The notes beneath the pieces were generated by a model, which was given only the letters and a program-made list of their open reading frames with translations, was not told the origin of the DNA and did no database searches. This document shows positions 15,700 through 23,954 of a DNA stretch of 64,000 nt, piece by piece. Each line of letters opens with the position of its first letter. Within the stretch, counting starts at the first letter, position 1. Source of the DNA: Deltaproteobacteria bacterium (lineage in GTDB: Bacteria > Myxococcota > Myxococcia > Myxococcales > 40CM-4-68-19); assembly GCA_005879535.1 (NCBI GenBank), contig VBKI01000047.1, positions 160,101 through 224,100 on the forward strand. The letters are read 5' to 3'. Position numbers and translations under genes: made by a program.

Positions 15700-17840
15700 C
15701 GCTTCCCCCTGCGCGGGATCACGAGCGTGAAGCTGGAGCCCGCGCCGACGTTCGAGACGAGCTCGATGCGTCCATCCAGCATCTTCGCCAGGCGGCGGCA
15801 GATGGCAAGCCCGAGGCCCGCGCCCCCGTATTCGCGGGTCACCGAATTGTCCGCCTGCCGGAAGTCCTCGAATACCCTGTCGTGATCTTGCGGCGCAATG
15901 CCGATGCCGGTGTCCTCCACCGCGATGCGCACCTCGCGCCGCTCCTCGTCGCCGCGCACGATCACCTTGACGTGCCCGAGCGGAGTGAACTTGATGGCGT
16001 TGGTGAGCAGGTTGAGGACGATCTGCTTCACCTTCTGCCGATCGGACCAGGCCGGCTGGAGCCCGGGCTGCAAGTCCGTGAGCACCTGCAGCCGCGCCTT
16101 CTGGATCAGAGGCTCGACCTCGGCGAGAAGCTCTCCGACCAGGGCGGCCATCTCGACCTCCTCGAGGTGGAGCGGCATCTTTCCTGCCTCGATGCGGCTG
16201 ATGTCGAGGATGTCGTTGATGATGGAGAGCAGGTGGCGGGCGTTGGAGTCCACCCGCAACATCTTGTTCTTCTGCGGGGGAGACATGTCGCCCGAGACAC
16301 CCTGAAGCAGCATGCTGGTGTAACCGAGGATGGCATTGAGGGGCGTGCGGAACTCGTGCGACATGTTGGCGAGGAACTGGCTCTTGAGCTGGGAGGCCTG
16401 CTCCAGCTCGAAATGCTGCCGCTGCAACAGCTCGTTGCGCCGCACCAGCTCGCCGGTGGCCTCGCGGACCTTCTCTTCCAGCTGCTCGCTGGCGGCCTTG
16501 ACCTGCTCGTACAGGCGGGCCTTCTCCAGCGCCTCGGTGCGATCGTGGAGGATGGTGACCACGGCCGTGACCTCCCCGTGCTCGCTGAGCACCTTGCCCG
16601 CCACCGCTTCCACCGGCAGCGCCTGCAACGTGGAGGGATCGATGAGGGAGATCTCGCCGCGCCAACGCAGCCCCTTGCCGGTGAGGAACAGGTTGGAGAC
16701 GAAGGAGGAGAAGTGGGCGTCGTTGCTGCGCACGGCGCGCTCCGCCTCCGCGGTCTCGTCCGATTCCGGGGCCGTGAACAGGCGCTCGGCGGGCGAGTTC
16801 ATCAGCAGGATCTTTCCCGACGGATCGGTGACGAGGATGGGGTCGGCGACCGAATCGATGATCAGGTCCAGCCGGTCGCGCTCGGCGCGCACGTCCGCTT
16901 CCGCCACCTTCAGACGCCGGTAGTTCTCCTCGATCTGCTCGGTGGCGGCGCGCAGGTCCGTGACGTTCCGCAGGATGGAGACCACGCAGGTCCCCTCGCG
17001 CGGGTGCTGCACCACCGACGAAAGCAGCTCGAAGAGGAGGTCGGATCCCTCGGAGGGTGAAACCAGCAGCAGCTCGCGCCGGGTCGCGCCCGACTCGATC
17101 GCCTGCTGCGAGAGCGCCGCAGAGAAGAGCATGTTGTTCAGCGCCACCGCGCGATGCCGGCCCTCGCTCTCTCCCTCCTTGGTGGAGAAGAGCGCGTCCG
17201 CCCGCGCGTTCGAGATGATCATCCGGCCTTCCGGCTCGGTGAGCAGGATGGGATCCGGCGAGGCGTTGATGATGTTCAGCAAGAGCTCGCGCTCGCGCTG
17301 CAGCCGGTGCTCGCTTTCGAGGATGGCCGCGGTGGCGCGCAGGCGAGCGATCTTCTGTCCGAGCAGCTCGGCCGCCCACTTCGCTTCCGGCTCGCAGCGA
17401 GCGGGACTCACGAGCAAAAGGCCCTGCCGCGCTTCCCGTTTCTCGGAGAGCGGAAGCGGGATGGCGACGAAGTCGCCCCGCCATGGATCAGCCCCGTTGC
17501 GCCGGCCTTCCTTGCCGATCATCACCGCCTCGCGGCCCGCGAGCGCGAATACGAGGGGATGCTCGGGGTTCTCCATCGCGAGATGCAGGGTCTCGATCTG
17601 TCCCGCGGGGACGCCGCTCGCCGCGACGTGCTGCACGGTCCCCGACCCGGCCTCGATCAGCGCGCAGACGGCTTTGCGGGCGCCGATGCGCTCCGCCAGC
17701 CAGTCGACCGTCGCGCGCGCGCATTCCACCGGCTCCTCGCTGAAGAGCAGAAGCTCCGCCAACGCAAGCCTCGCCGCCGACGCCGCCTCGCGCGGCGTCT
17801 CGGTGCCGGAGCGTGACTGCGTCGGGACCGCTGCCCCCAT
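15696..17840 (-). CDS. soluble GAF-PAS-PAS sensor histidine kinase within the gvp operon
   Basis: 714-residue cytosolic histidine kinase with no transmembrane segment. Order: GAF-like domain (about 25-165), PAS (about 185-300, PDPILLTEPEGRMIISN), PAS (about 322-440, ADPILVTDPSGKILLMN), coiled coil (440-485), HisKA with phospho-accepting His 495 (MSHEFRTPLNAI), and HATPase_c with the N box LLTNAIKFTP and G boxes DTGIGIA and GGAGLGLAI. It starts 3 bases after gvpA and overlaps the receiver gene. A soluble GAF/PAS sensor suggests an intracellular signal such as redox, gas or a small ligand. No haem or flavin residues can be asserted. Confidence 0.93.
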   Translation of the reverse strand: MGAAVPTQSRSGTETPREAASAARLALAELLLFSEEPVECARATVDWLAERIGARKAVCALIEAGSGTVQHVAASGVPAGQIETLHLAMENPEHPLVFALAGREAVMIGKEGRRNGADPWRGDFVAIPLPLSEKREARQGLLLVSPARCEPEAKWAAELLGQKIARLRATAAILESEHRLQRERELLLNIINASPDPILLTEPEGRMIISNARADALFSTKEGESEGRHRAVALNNMLFSAALSQQAIESGATRRELLLVSPSEGSDLLFELLSSVVQHPREGTCVVSILRNVTDLRAATEQIEENYRRLKVAEADVRAERDRLDLIIDSVADPILVTDPSGKILLMNSPAERLFTAPESDETAEAERAVRSNDAHFSSFVSNLFLTGKGLRWRGEISLIDPSTLQALPVEAVAGKVLSEHGEVTAVVTILHDRTEALEKARLYEQVKAASEQLEEKVREATGELVRRNELLQRQHFELEQASQLKSQFLANMSHEFRTPLNAILGYTSMLLQGVSGDMSPPQKNKMLRVDSNARHLLSIINDILDISRIEAGKMPLHLEEVEMAALVGELLAEVEPLIQKARLQVLTDLQPGLQPAWSDRQKVKQIVLNLLTNAIKFTPLGHVKVIVRGDEERREVRIAVEDTGIGIAPQDHDRVFEDFRQADNSVTREYGGAGLGLAICRRLAKMLDGRIELVSNVGAGSSFTLVIPRRGKR

Positions 17841-17843
17841 CGA

Positions 17844-18164
17844 TTACTCGGTGCGCCGCCGCCGCCGCTCGGTGACGCCGGACGCGGAGGCAAGCTGTGC
17901 CTTGAGCGATGCGTTCTCGGCGAGCAGCGCTTCGTGCGTCTTGCTGTCGATCCCCTTCGGGGCGATGGCAGGCGCCTGGCCTACCGCCTCGGAGTACTTG
18001 AGGTAGGTGTCGATCGACGCGACGACCACGCGCGCTTCCACGGTGATCAGGTCGATGCCGACGAGCGAGACGCGAACCCAGGCGTCGATGACGATGCCCT
18101 TGTCCAGTACGCGATCGAGGACGTCGATGAGACTGGTACCGCCCGAAGCTCTTTCAACCGGCAT
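17844..18164 (-). CDS. gvpA: gas vesicle structural protein GvpA
   Basis: 106-residue GvpA, the small hydrophobic protein forming the ribbed gas vesicle wall. The conserved core runs [52 protein letters not shown]. Typical GvpA ends soon after this; here about 40 extra residues follow, ending in a very basic RRRRRTE. A tail beyond the core would project from the wall. The upstream gene is gvpJ (18-base gap); downstream the histidine kinase follows at 3 bases. GAAGGAGCGAGAC precedes the ATG as ribosome binding site. Confidence 0.95.
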   Translation of the reverse strand: MPVERASGGTSLIDVLDRVLDKGIVIDAWVRVSLVGIDLITVEARVVVASIDTYLKYSEAVGQAPAIAPKGIDSKTHEALLAENASLKAQLASASGVTERRRRRTE

Positions 18165-18182
18165 TGTCTCGCTCCTTCTCGT

Positions 18183-18524
18183 CTACGTCCTGTTGCGCGC
18201 GGCGCGCTTCGCCGCTGGGGTCGAGCGCGTCAGGGATTCGACCTTGCGCTCGAGCAGCCGCACCTGCTCGCGAAGCTGCTCTCGCTCCAGCTCGACTTGC
18301 TTGCGCCCGGGAGCGAGGTGCTGGTCGTAACGCCACCAGTCGAGGCCGATCTGCTGCGCCTTGTCGATGGAACAGATGATCAGCCGCACGCGGATCGTCA
18401 GCAATTCGACTTCCGCGAGCGACACCTTGATGTCGCCGGCGATCACCAGCCCTTTGTCCAGGACGCGGTCGAGGACGTCGACGAGGCCGCTGCTGCTTCG
18501 TACAGGCTGAAGTTCGGATCCCAT
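18183..18524 (-). CDS. gvpJ: gas vesicle minor protein GvpJ (GvpA-like)
   Basis: 113-residue GvpA-superfamily protein with GvpJ features: [56 protein letters not shown], the last segment (IGxDWW) being the usual GvpJ mark. A charged coiled-coil tail (VELEREQLREQVRLLERKVESL) and a basic end follow. I chose the ATG at 18524; upstream in-frame sequence lacks coding character. It is first in the gvp operon. The 132 bases between it and the divergent DUF2071 gene must hold the promoters, but no clear -35/-10 or sigma-54 pair could be assigned. Confidence 0.92.
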   Translation of the reverse strand: MGSELQPVRSSSGLVDVLDRVLDKGLVIAGDIKVSLAEVELLTIRVRLIICSIDKAQQIGLDWWRYDQHLAPGRKQVELEREQLREQVRLLERKVESLTRSTPAAKRAARNRT

Positions 18525-18656
18525 GGGCGCATTCCCTTGTAGATCGATGACCGGGCCTTGGAGCAAGCCGTCAACAATACCGACAGTAAAATGGACAGCC
18601 CTGCGTTTGTTCGTGAACACTTCGGCAATTCCGTCCGTTCCAGGCGGCTGTAGCGC

Positions 18657-19352
18657 ATGGTCTTACATGCACCGACACGGGCAGGATCGGTGATCGTCGG
18701 CTACCAGGACTGGCGCGATCTGCTCTTCATCCATTGGCGCGTCCCGGCGGCGGAGATCGCGCCGCTCGTGCACCCGCGCCTCTCCGTCGACGAACGGGAC
18801 GGCACCGGCTGGGTCTCCATGACGCCGTTCACGCTGCGCAACGGGCGACTGCGGGGGTTGCCACCGTTGCCCGATTTCCACGAGCTGAACTTCCGTACCT
18901 ACGTGACGCATCCACGGCACGGGCCGGGGATCTGGTTCTTCAGCCTGGATGCCGCGAACGGGCTCGCCGTCGCCGCAGCGCGGCTCTCGGTGCGGTTGCC
19001 CTATTTTCCAGCGCGTATGGAGCGGGGCGAGGGCTGGTATCGCAGCGAGCGGACCATGGGCCGCGGCCGATTCGAAGCACGCTTCTCGATCGGACCGGGT
19101 CGCGGACGCGCGGCGCCGGGCTCATTGGAGGCATTCCTGGTCGAGCGATACCGGCTGTACTCGCGCGCCCTAGGGCCCGTGCTCTGGCATGGCCCGGTGC
19201 GCCACGAGCCGTGGTCCCTCGCCGACGCGGACGTCGCAGAGCTGAACGAGGATCTTTCGGCCGCCGCGGGGATGCGCCCGCTCGGTCGCCCTCACTCCTG
19301 CCAATGGTCCCCTGGCGTCTCGGTGGCGTTCGAGCACTTCCGACCCGTATAG
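18657..19352 (+). CDS. DUF2071 (YqjF-like) family protein
   Basis: 231-residue protein of the DUF2071/YqjF family, related in fold to acetoacetate decarboxylase. The typical start YQDWRDLLFIHWRVPAAEIAPLVHPRLSVDERDG, the middle ELNFRTYVTHPRHGPGIWFFSLDAANG and the tail HGPVRHEPWSLADADV fit closely. Function is unknown for the family. The ATG at 18657 is used; a GTG near 18690 is also possible. Transcribed divergently from the gas vesicle operon. Confidence 0.88.
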   Translation: MVLHAPTRAGSVIVGYQDWRDLLFIHWRVPAAEIAPLVHPRLSVDERDGTGWVSMTPFTLRNGRLRGLPPLPDFHELNFRTYVTHPRHGPGIWFFSLDAANGLAVAAARLSVRLPYFPARMERGEGWYRSERTMGRGRFEARFSIGPGRGRAAPGSLEAFLVERYRLYSRALGPVLWHGPVRHEPWSLADADVAELNEDLSAAAGMRPLGRPHSCQWSPGVSVAFEHFRPV

Positions 19353-19388
19353 CCTTGCGAATGTACGGGCGGCATCCATTTTCGATAG

Positions 19389-19811
19389 ATGGAGGACGTG
19401 CCACGCGAGAGCTGGTTCCGTGCATTCGCCTGCGCCGTGGCGAACGCCGTCGGCACGCACTGGGCGTTCTTGACCGCGTTCGCCGTCGTTCTCGTCTGGT
19501 TGGTGACAGGGCCTCTGTTCAACTTCTCCGACTCCTGGCAGCTCGTCATCAACACGGGCACGACCATCGTCACGTTCCTGATGGTGTTCCTCATCCAGGC
19601 CACGCAGAACCGCGACGGCAAGGCGATCCAGCTCAAGCTCGACGAGCTGATCCGGGCGCAGCAGTCCGCGCGGAACGTCTTCGCCGATCTCGAGCATGCG
19701 ACCGAGGACGAGCTGCGCGAATTCGAGGCGGAGTTCAAGGCGCTTCGCGCGCGAGGCCTTACCCAGAAGAAAGCCGCCCGCGCCGCCGCGGCCAAGGCAA
19801 CGCAAGACTGA
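19389..19811 (+). CDS. low-affinity iron permease family small membrane protein
   Basis: 140-residue protein of the family annotated as low-affinity iron permease. Two transmembrane helices (about 23-41, AFLTAFAVVLVWLVTGPLF, and 52-70, VINTGTTIVTFLMVFLIQ) are followed by the family signature QATQNRDGKAIQLKLDELIRA and an amphipathic helix rich in Glu/Ala. The iron role comes from similarity to fungal Fet4 and is not demonstrated in bacteria. It lies 36 bases after the DUF2071 gene on the same strand. Confidence 0.88.
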   Translation: MEDVPRESWFRAFACAVANAVGTHWAFLTAFAVVLVWLVTGPLFNFSDSWQLVINTGTTIVTFLMVFLIQATQNRDGKAIQLKLDELIRAQQSARNVFADLEHATEDELREFEAEFKALRARGLTQKKAARAAAAKATQD

Positions 19812-19885
19812 CGCACGTGCGTTTTGTGTACCTGCGTTCTCCCGCCGCCGACGGCGTCACAGAGAACGGGTAAACACTCAAAGAG

Positions 19886-20521
19886 TCAGTGCTGGAGGAG
19901 CGGCGCAATATGTCGGAGGTCGCGGATGAGGAGGTCCATTTCGCGATGGCGAGTCTCTTCATCCGGCGCTCGCAGAATCGACGAGGGATGAACGGTGGCC
20001 ATGATGGCGCGCACCAGCTCGTGTTGCAGGATCTCGCCGCGCATCTGCGTGACCTTGAACGACTTCCCCAGCAGCGCCTGCGCCGCCGTCGCGCCGAGAC
20101 AGACCAGCACGTCCGGTTTCAACACCGCCAGCTCCGCCTCGAGCCATGGGCGGCAGGCGGCGATCTCGCGGGCGTTGGGCTTCTCGTGCAGCCGCCGCTT
20201 CCCTCGCGGCGTCCACTTGAAGTGCTTCACGACGTTCGTGACGTACACCAGCTTGCGATCGATTCCAGCTTCCTCGAGGGCGCGATCGAGGAGCTTGCCT
20301 GCCGGGCCGACGAACGGGCGCCCGATCTTGTCCTCGCTGTCCCCGGGCTGCTCGCCGAGGAAGATTGCGCGCGCCTCGGAAAGACCCTCACCGAACACGG
20401 TCTGGGTGCCGGTCCGATAGAGCGGACAGGCGGTACAGCCGGCGGCGGCCGCCCGCAGCTTGTCGAGGGTCGGGCGTTCTGGCACGAGCGGGGCGGCGGT
20501 CTCGAGGACGGCGTGCGCCAT
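19886..20521 (-). CDS. udgX: UdgX, covalent uracil-DNA glycosylase
   Basis: 211-residue family-4-like uracil-DNA glycosylase of the UdgX group. Motif A is GEQPGDSEDKIGRPFVGPAG (from residue 56). The loop insertion KRRLH (108-112) is the UdgX hallmark; its His (H112 here) attacks the sugar and leaves the enzyme covalently joined to DNA after uracil removal in the characterised mycobacterial protein. Motif B is VHPSSILR. Cys 29, 32 and two later Cys fit the [4Fe-4S] cluster. It is divergent from the DUF72 gene and close to a second base-repair gene. Confidence 0.93.
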   Translation of the reverse strand: MAHAVLETAAPLVPERPTLDKLRAAAAGCTACPLYRTGTQTVFGEGLSEARAIFLGEQPGDSEDKIGRPFVGPAGKLLDRALEEAGIDRKLVYVTNVVKHFKWTPRGKRRLHEKPNAREIAACRPWLEAELAVLKPDVLVCLGATAAQALLGKSFKVTQMRGEILQHELVRAIMATVHPSSILRAPDEETRHREMDLLIRDLRHIAPLLQH

Positions 20522-20547
20522 GCCGGAAAGCTACGCACCTTCGGGAC

Positions 20548-21321
20548 GTGATCCATCTCGGCACCAGCGGCTTCGTCTACGACGACTGGCGCAACCTCTT
20601 CTATCCGAAGGGACTACCGACCAGGCAATGGCTCGACCACTATTCGCGGGTCTTCTCCACGGTCGAGCTGAACGCGACCTTCTACCGGCTGCCGACCGCG
20701 AGCACCGTGGACGGCTGGCGCCAAGGAACGCCGCGCGGATTCCGCTTCGCGGCCAAGGGAAGCCGGTACCTCACGCACATGAAGCGCCTGACGGATCCGG
20801 GCCCCGGCATCAAGAGGTATTTCGATCTCATCCTCGGGCTCGGAAAGAAGCTCTCCGTCGTCCTCTGGCAGCTGCCGCCGCAGATGAACAAGGCGGACCC
20901 CGATCGCCTGGAGCAATTCCTCGAGAAGCTGCCGCAGGGCAGCCTCCGCCACGCCGTGGAGTTTCGCAGTCCGGCCTGGTACGTCGGCGACGTCTGCGAG
21001 GTGCTCGAGGCGCACCGGGCCGCGTTCTGCGAGCACGATCTCGTTCGGCTGCGCCCGCCGCGGATCACCGGCGGGTTCCGCTACCTGAGATTTCACGGCG
21101 CCACCGGCAAGTATCGCGGCCGATACGGCAAGCGGGCCCTGCGGCCGTTTGCCCGCGACCTGCTGGCGTGGCGCGGCGACGCCTACGTCTACTTCAACAA
21201 CGACCATTTCGGTCACGCCATCCGCGACGCGCTGGACCTCAGCGATCTGCTCGGCGACCCGCTACACTGCGGCGATGCTGTTCGAGACCCGCGCAGGAGC
21301 CGTCCGGCTGCGGTGGAATGA
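20548..21321 (+). CDS. DUF72 (YecE-like) family protein
   Basis: 257-residue DUF72 protein with TIM-barrel character. The start IHLGTSGFVYDDWRNLFYPKGLPTRQWLDHYSRVF and the internal FSTVELNATFYRLP and YLRFHG are the family signatures; a FNNDHFGHAIRDAL segment near the end matches the YFNND motif. The biochemical role is unknown, though the family often neighbours DNA repair genes, as here. GTG start at 20548. Its last 47 bases overlap the start of the alkyltransferase/glycosylase gene. Confidence 0.88.
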   Translation: MIHLGTSGFVYDDWRNLFYPKGLPTRQWLDHYSRVFSTVELNATFYRLPTASTVDGWRQGTPRGFRFAAKGSRYLTHMKRLTDPGPGIKRYFDLILGLGKKLSVVLWQLPPQMNKADPDRLEQFLEKLPQGSLRHAVEFRSPAWYVGDVCEVLEAHRAAFCEHDLVRLRPPRITGGFRYLRFHGATGKYRGRYGKRALRPFARDLLAWRGDAYVYFNNDHFGHAIRDALDLSDLLGDPLHCGDAVRDPRRSRPAAVE

Positions 21322-22396
21322 CCGCGGCCTCACCGCCATCGAGATGCCCGAGTTGCCGCCGCGCGAGCTCCGCGCCCAGCTCGGCCGCCAGAACGGGAAG
21401 GACGCGCCGGAATTCGTGCAGGACGCTGTGCGCCTGCTGAAGCGGCATCTCGCGGGCGAGTCGCAGGACCTCGCCGCCCTGCCGCTCGATCTTTCCGTGC
21501 TCGCTCCCTTCCAGCGCTCCGTCTACGAAAAGGTCCGCGCGCTGCCGCCCGGGCGCACGGCAAGCTACGGCGAGATCGCCGCCATGCTGGGAAAACCGGG
21601 CGCATCCCGCGCCGTCGGACAGGCCCTGGGGCGCAACCCGTTCCTCGTTGCCGTTCCTTGCCACCGGGTCCTCGCCGCCGGCGGCGCGCCCGGAGGTTTC
21701 TCCGCCGAGGGAGGCCTGTTCGCCAAGCAGCGTCTGCTCGCGCTCGAAGGCGTGACGCTGGCCGTCGATCACGGATTGCCGTTCGACCCGCTCGCAGCGG
21801 TGGAGCACCTGCGCGCCCGCGATCGGCGCCTGGCGAAGTTCGTCGAAAAGATCGGCCCCTTCCGGCTGCGACCTGCCGAGCTCCAGAGCCCCTTCGAGGC
21901 CCTCCTCGAATCGATCGTGTACCAGCAGCTCACGGGCAAGGCGGCGTCGACCATCCTCGCCCGTGTGCTCGCGCTCTTCCACCCGCGGCGCTACCCGCGC
22001 GCGCAGGACGTCGCGGAGATCTCCGAAGAGAAGCTGCGCAGCGCTGGCCTCTCGCGATCGAAGGCGGCGGCCCTGAAGGACCTCGCAGCGAAGACGCTCG
22101 ACGGCACGGTGCCCGGCACGGCGCGGGCGCTGGAGAAGCTTTCGGACGCGGAGATCGTGGAGCGGCTCACGGCGGTGCGGGGGATCGGGCCGTGGACGGT
22201 GGAAATGCTGCTCATCTTCCGGCTGGCACGGCCGGACGTGCTCCCGGCGACGGACTACGGAGTGCGGAAGGGTTTTGCCCGCGTGCGCGGGGCGAGCGAG
22301 CTTCCCGCTCCCAAGGAGCTCCTCGCCTATGGAGAACGCTGGCGCCCTTACCGCAGCGTCGCGAGCTGGTACCTCTGGCGCGTGCTCGACCTCTGA
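21275..22396 (+). CDS. fusion of O6-alkylguanine-DNA alkyltransferase and AlkA-type 3-methyladenine DNA glycosylase
   Basis: 373-residue two-enzyme protein for alkylation repair. Residues 1-165 are an Ogt/MGMT suicide methyltransferase with GRTASYGEIAAMLGKPGASRAVGQALGRNP and the acceptor Cys 129 in VAVPCHRVL. Residues 175-373 are an HhH-GPD glycosylase: QSPFEALLESIVYQQLTG, hairpin LTAVRGIGPWTVEML and the catalytic Asp 327 in LPATDYGVRKG, ending SVASWYLWRVLDL as in AlkA. The Ada AraC-like regulatory domain is absent, so this is repair only. A single frame without stop supports a true fusion. It begins inside the end of the DUF72 gene. Confidence 0.93.
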   Translation: MLFETRAGAVRLRWNDRGLTAIEMPELPPRELRAQLGRQNGKDAPEFVQDAVRLLKRHLAGESQDLAALPLDLSVLAPFQRSVYEKVRALPPGRTASYGEIAAMLGKPGASRAVGQALGRNPFLVAVPCHRVLAAGGAPGGFSAEGGLFAKQRLLALEGVTLAVDHGLPFDPLAAVEHLRARDRRLAKFVEKIGPFRLRPAELQSPFEALLESIVYQQLTGKAASTILARVLALFHPRRYPRAQDVAEISEEKLRSAGLSRSKAAALKDLAAKTLDGTVPGTARALEKLSDAEIVERLTAVRGIGPWTVEMLLIFRLARPDVLPATDYGVRKGFARVRGASELPAPKELLAYGERWRPYRSVASWYLWRVLDL

Positions 22397-22400
22397 GAGT

Positions 22401-23162
22401 CTACCGGCGACGCGCCGGCGCGCGCGCGGCGTTGGCGGCGCGGGACGGGATCGTGTCGACCCGAATGCGGGGATCCTTGGGCTCGACCAGCGGTCCTTCG
22501 TAGCGGAGGAAGGCCGCGGGACCCTCGCCGTAGAGCCAGACCCGCTGGTCCGGGGCGGTGACGAAGAGCTTGGCGATGGCCGGGATCTCCGGATGGATCG
22601 TGTAGGGGTCCGCGGCGATCGTCCGGCCCGCCATGCTCACCCGTTCGGGACGCCCTCGCGTCACGCTCACCGGCGCGAGGCGCGGCTTCGGCGTGAATGC
22701 GACGGCCTTCAAATCGATCTTCCCGCCCGGTGCGAGCTCCGTGCGCAGCGCCTTGATCACCGCCACGAACGCGATGCCCGCGAACGTCTTGCCCGGCACG
22801 AGATCGAGATCTTCCTTCCACCGCTTGTGTTGATCGACGCGCGTCGCAACCGCGTGCCCGGTGCGGAAATCGACCTCGTACTGCCGGACCAGAGCGCCGT
22901 TCTTTCGCTCCGTCCAGTCCCAGCTCTCCTGCCGCAGCTCGGGCTCGAGGCGGAGCACTGCCCGCTCGACGATGACGCGCCCGTCGGGGAAGTCGTTGCG
23001 CGACTCGATGTGGAGCACGCCGCCTTCGACGCGCTGCGCATACCGGCCGTCCGCGATGGTCGCGCCCGATTCGACGTCGACGAGAGCGGTGACCGCCTGC
23101 GCGTCGCCCTCCTGAGCGTGAGGAGCGACGGCCAGCAGCACGGCGAGCCACGTGCCCGTCAT
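22401..23162 (-). CDS. secreted hypothetical protein
   Basis: 253-residue protein with a short hydrophobic N-terminus (MTGTWLAVLLAVAPHAQEGDA) that looks like a signal peptide cleaved after an Ala. The mature part is predicted mostly beta, with alternating strands such as GVLHIESRNDFPDGRVIVERAVLRL and GKTFAGIAFVAVIKAL, and no catalytic motif I recognise. The layout (wide beta sandwich, around 230 residues) recalls periplasmic DUF3108-like proteins, but only weakly. Convergent with the alkyltransferase fusion gene (4-base gap). Confidence 0.7.
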   Translation of the reverse strand: MTGTWLAVLLAVAPHAQEGDAQAVTALVDVESGATIADGRYAQRVEGGVLHIESRNDFPDGRVIVERAVLRLEPELRQESWDWTERKNGALVRQYEVDFRTGHAVATRVDQHKRWKEDLDLVPGKTFAGIAFVAVIKALRTELAPGGKIDLKAVAFTPKPRLAPVSVTRGRPERVSMAGRTIAADPYTIHPEIPAIAKLFVTAPDQRVWLYGEGPAAFLRYEGPLVEPKDPRIRVDTIPSRAANAARAPARRR

Positions 23163-23180
23163 GCCGGTAAGCTGCGCACG

Positions 23181-23879
23181 CTACGCCAGATCGAACAGCA
23201 GCACCTCGGCGGGATCGAGCCCCTGCAGCGTGAGCACCCGCTCGCCGCTCGCGGAGGCGCCATCCCCCGCGGACAGCTTCTGCCCGTTCAGCTCGATCGA
23301 TCCGCGCGCCACCTGCACCCACACATGCCTCGATGCGGAAGGCTCGAATGCGACCCGCTCGCCTTTACCCAGGAGCGACCCATAGACGGCCGCGTCCTGG
23401 TGGATGGTGACCGAACCCTCGCGCCCGTCGCGCGACGCGAGCAGGCGCAGCTTGCCGCTGCGGTCCTTCGACGCGAACGTCTTCTGTTCGTATCCCGGCT
23501 TCACGCCGCGCCGCTCCGGCACGATCCAGATCTGGAGAAAGTGCACCGGCTCCTTGTCCGACGCGTTGAACTCGCTGTGCACGACGCCGGTGCCCGCGCT
23601 CATCCGCTGGACATCGCCAGGCCGGATGACGCCTCCTCCGCCCGAGGAGTCCCGGTGCGAGAGGCCGCCCTCGAGCACGTAGCTGAGGATCTCCATGTCC
23701 TTGTGCGGATGCGTCCCGAAGCCCTGGCCGGGCTGGACGGTATCGTCGTTGATCACGCGCAGCGCGCGGAAGCCCATCTGGTCGGGGTCGTAGTGGTCGC
23801 CGAAAGAAAAGGTGTGCCAGGAGTCGAGCCAGTCGATCTGAGTATGGAAGCGATCTGTGGCTTTGCGTAGGTTGATCAC
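23181..23879 (-). CDS. pirin family protein (YhaK/YhhW-type bicupin)
   Basis: 232-residue pirin-like double cupin. N-terminal cupin shows the YhhW-type start with WHTFSFGDHYDP, then GFGTHPHKDMEILSYVLEG and metal-binding HSEFN. The C-terminal cupin is degraded and lacks the metal ligands, as is normal. YhhW has quercetinase activity in vitro; the physiological role is unknown. The gene diverges from the selenoprotein gene with a 75-base gap that must hold both promoters. Confidence 0.92.
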   Translation of the reverse strand: MINLRKATDRFHTQIDWLDSWHTFSFGDHYDPDQMGFRALRVINDDTVQPGQGFGTHPHKDMEILSYVLEGGLSHRDSSGGGGVIRPGDVQRMSAGTGVVHSEFNASDKEPVHFLQIWIVPERRGVKPGYEQKTFASKDRSGKLRLLASRDGREGSVTIHQDAAVYGSLLGKGERVAFEPSASRHVWVQVARGSIELNGQKLSAGDGASASGERVLTLQGLDPAEVLLFDLA

Positions 23880-23954
23880 GAGTGGTGGGATGCCCGACTA
23901 CCCTCTCCGATTCGAAAGCTGGCGGGTGCAGGGACGCGGGTTATCTTTTCGCGG

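Noticed and set aside
18525-18656. Sigma-54 promoter upstream of gvpJ
   Set aside because: A TGG...TTGC pair exists on the minus strand, but its spacing is two bases too long for the -24/-12 pattern, and no sigma-54 activator gene is near.
19811-19822. ACGCACGTGCGT palindrome with following T run as a terminator
   Set aside because: Once a loop is allowed, only four base pairs remain, which is too weak for a terminator.
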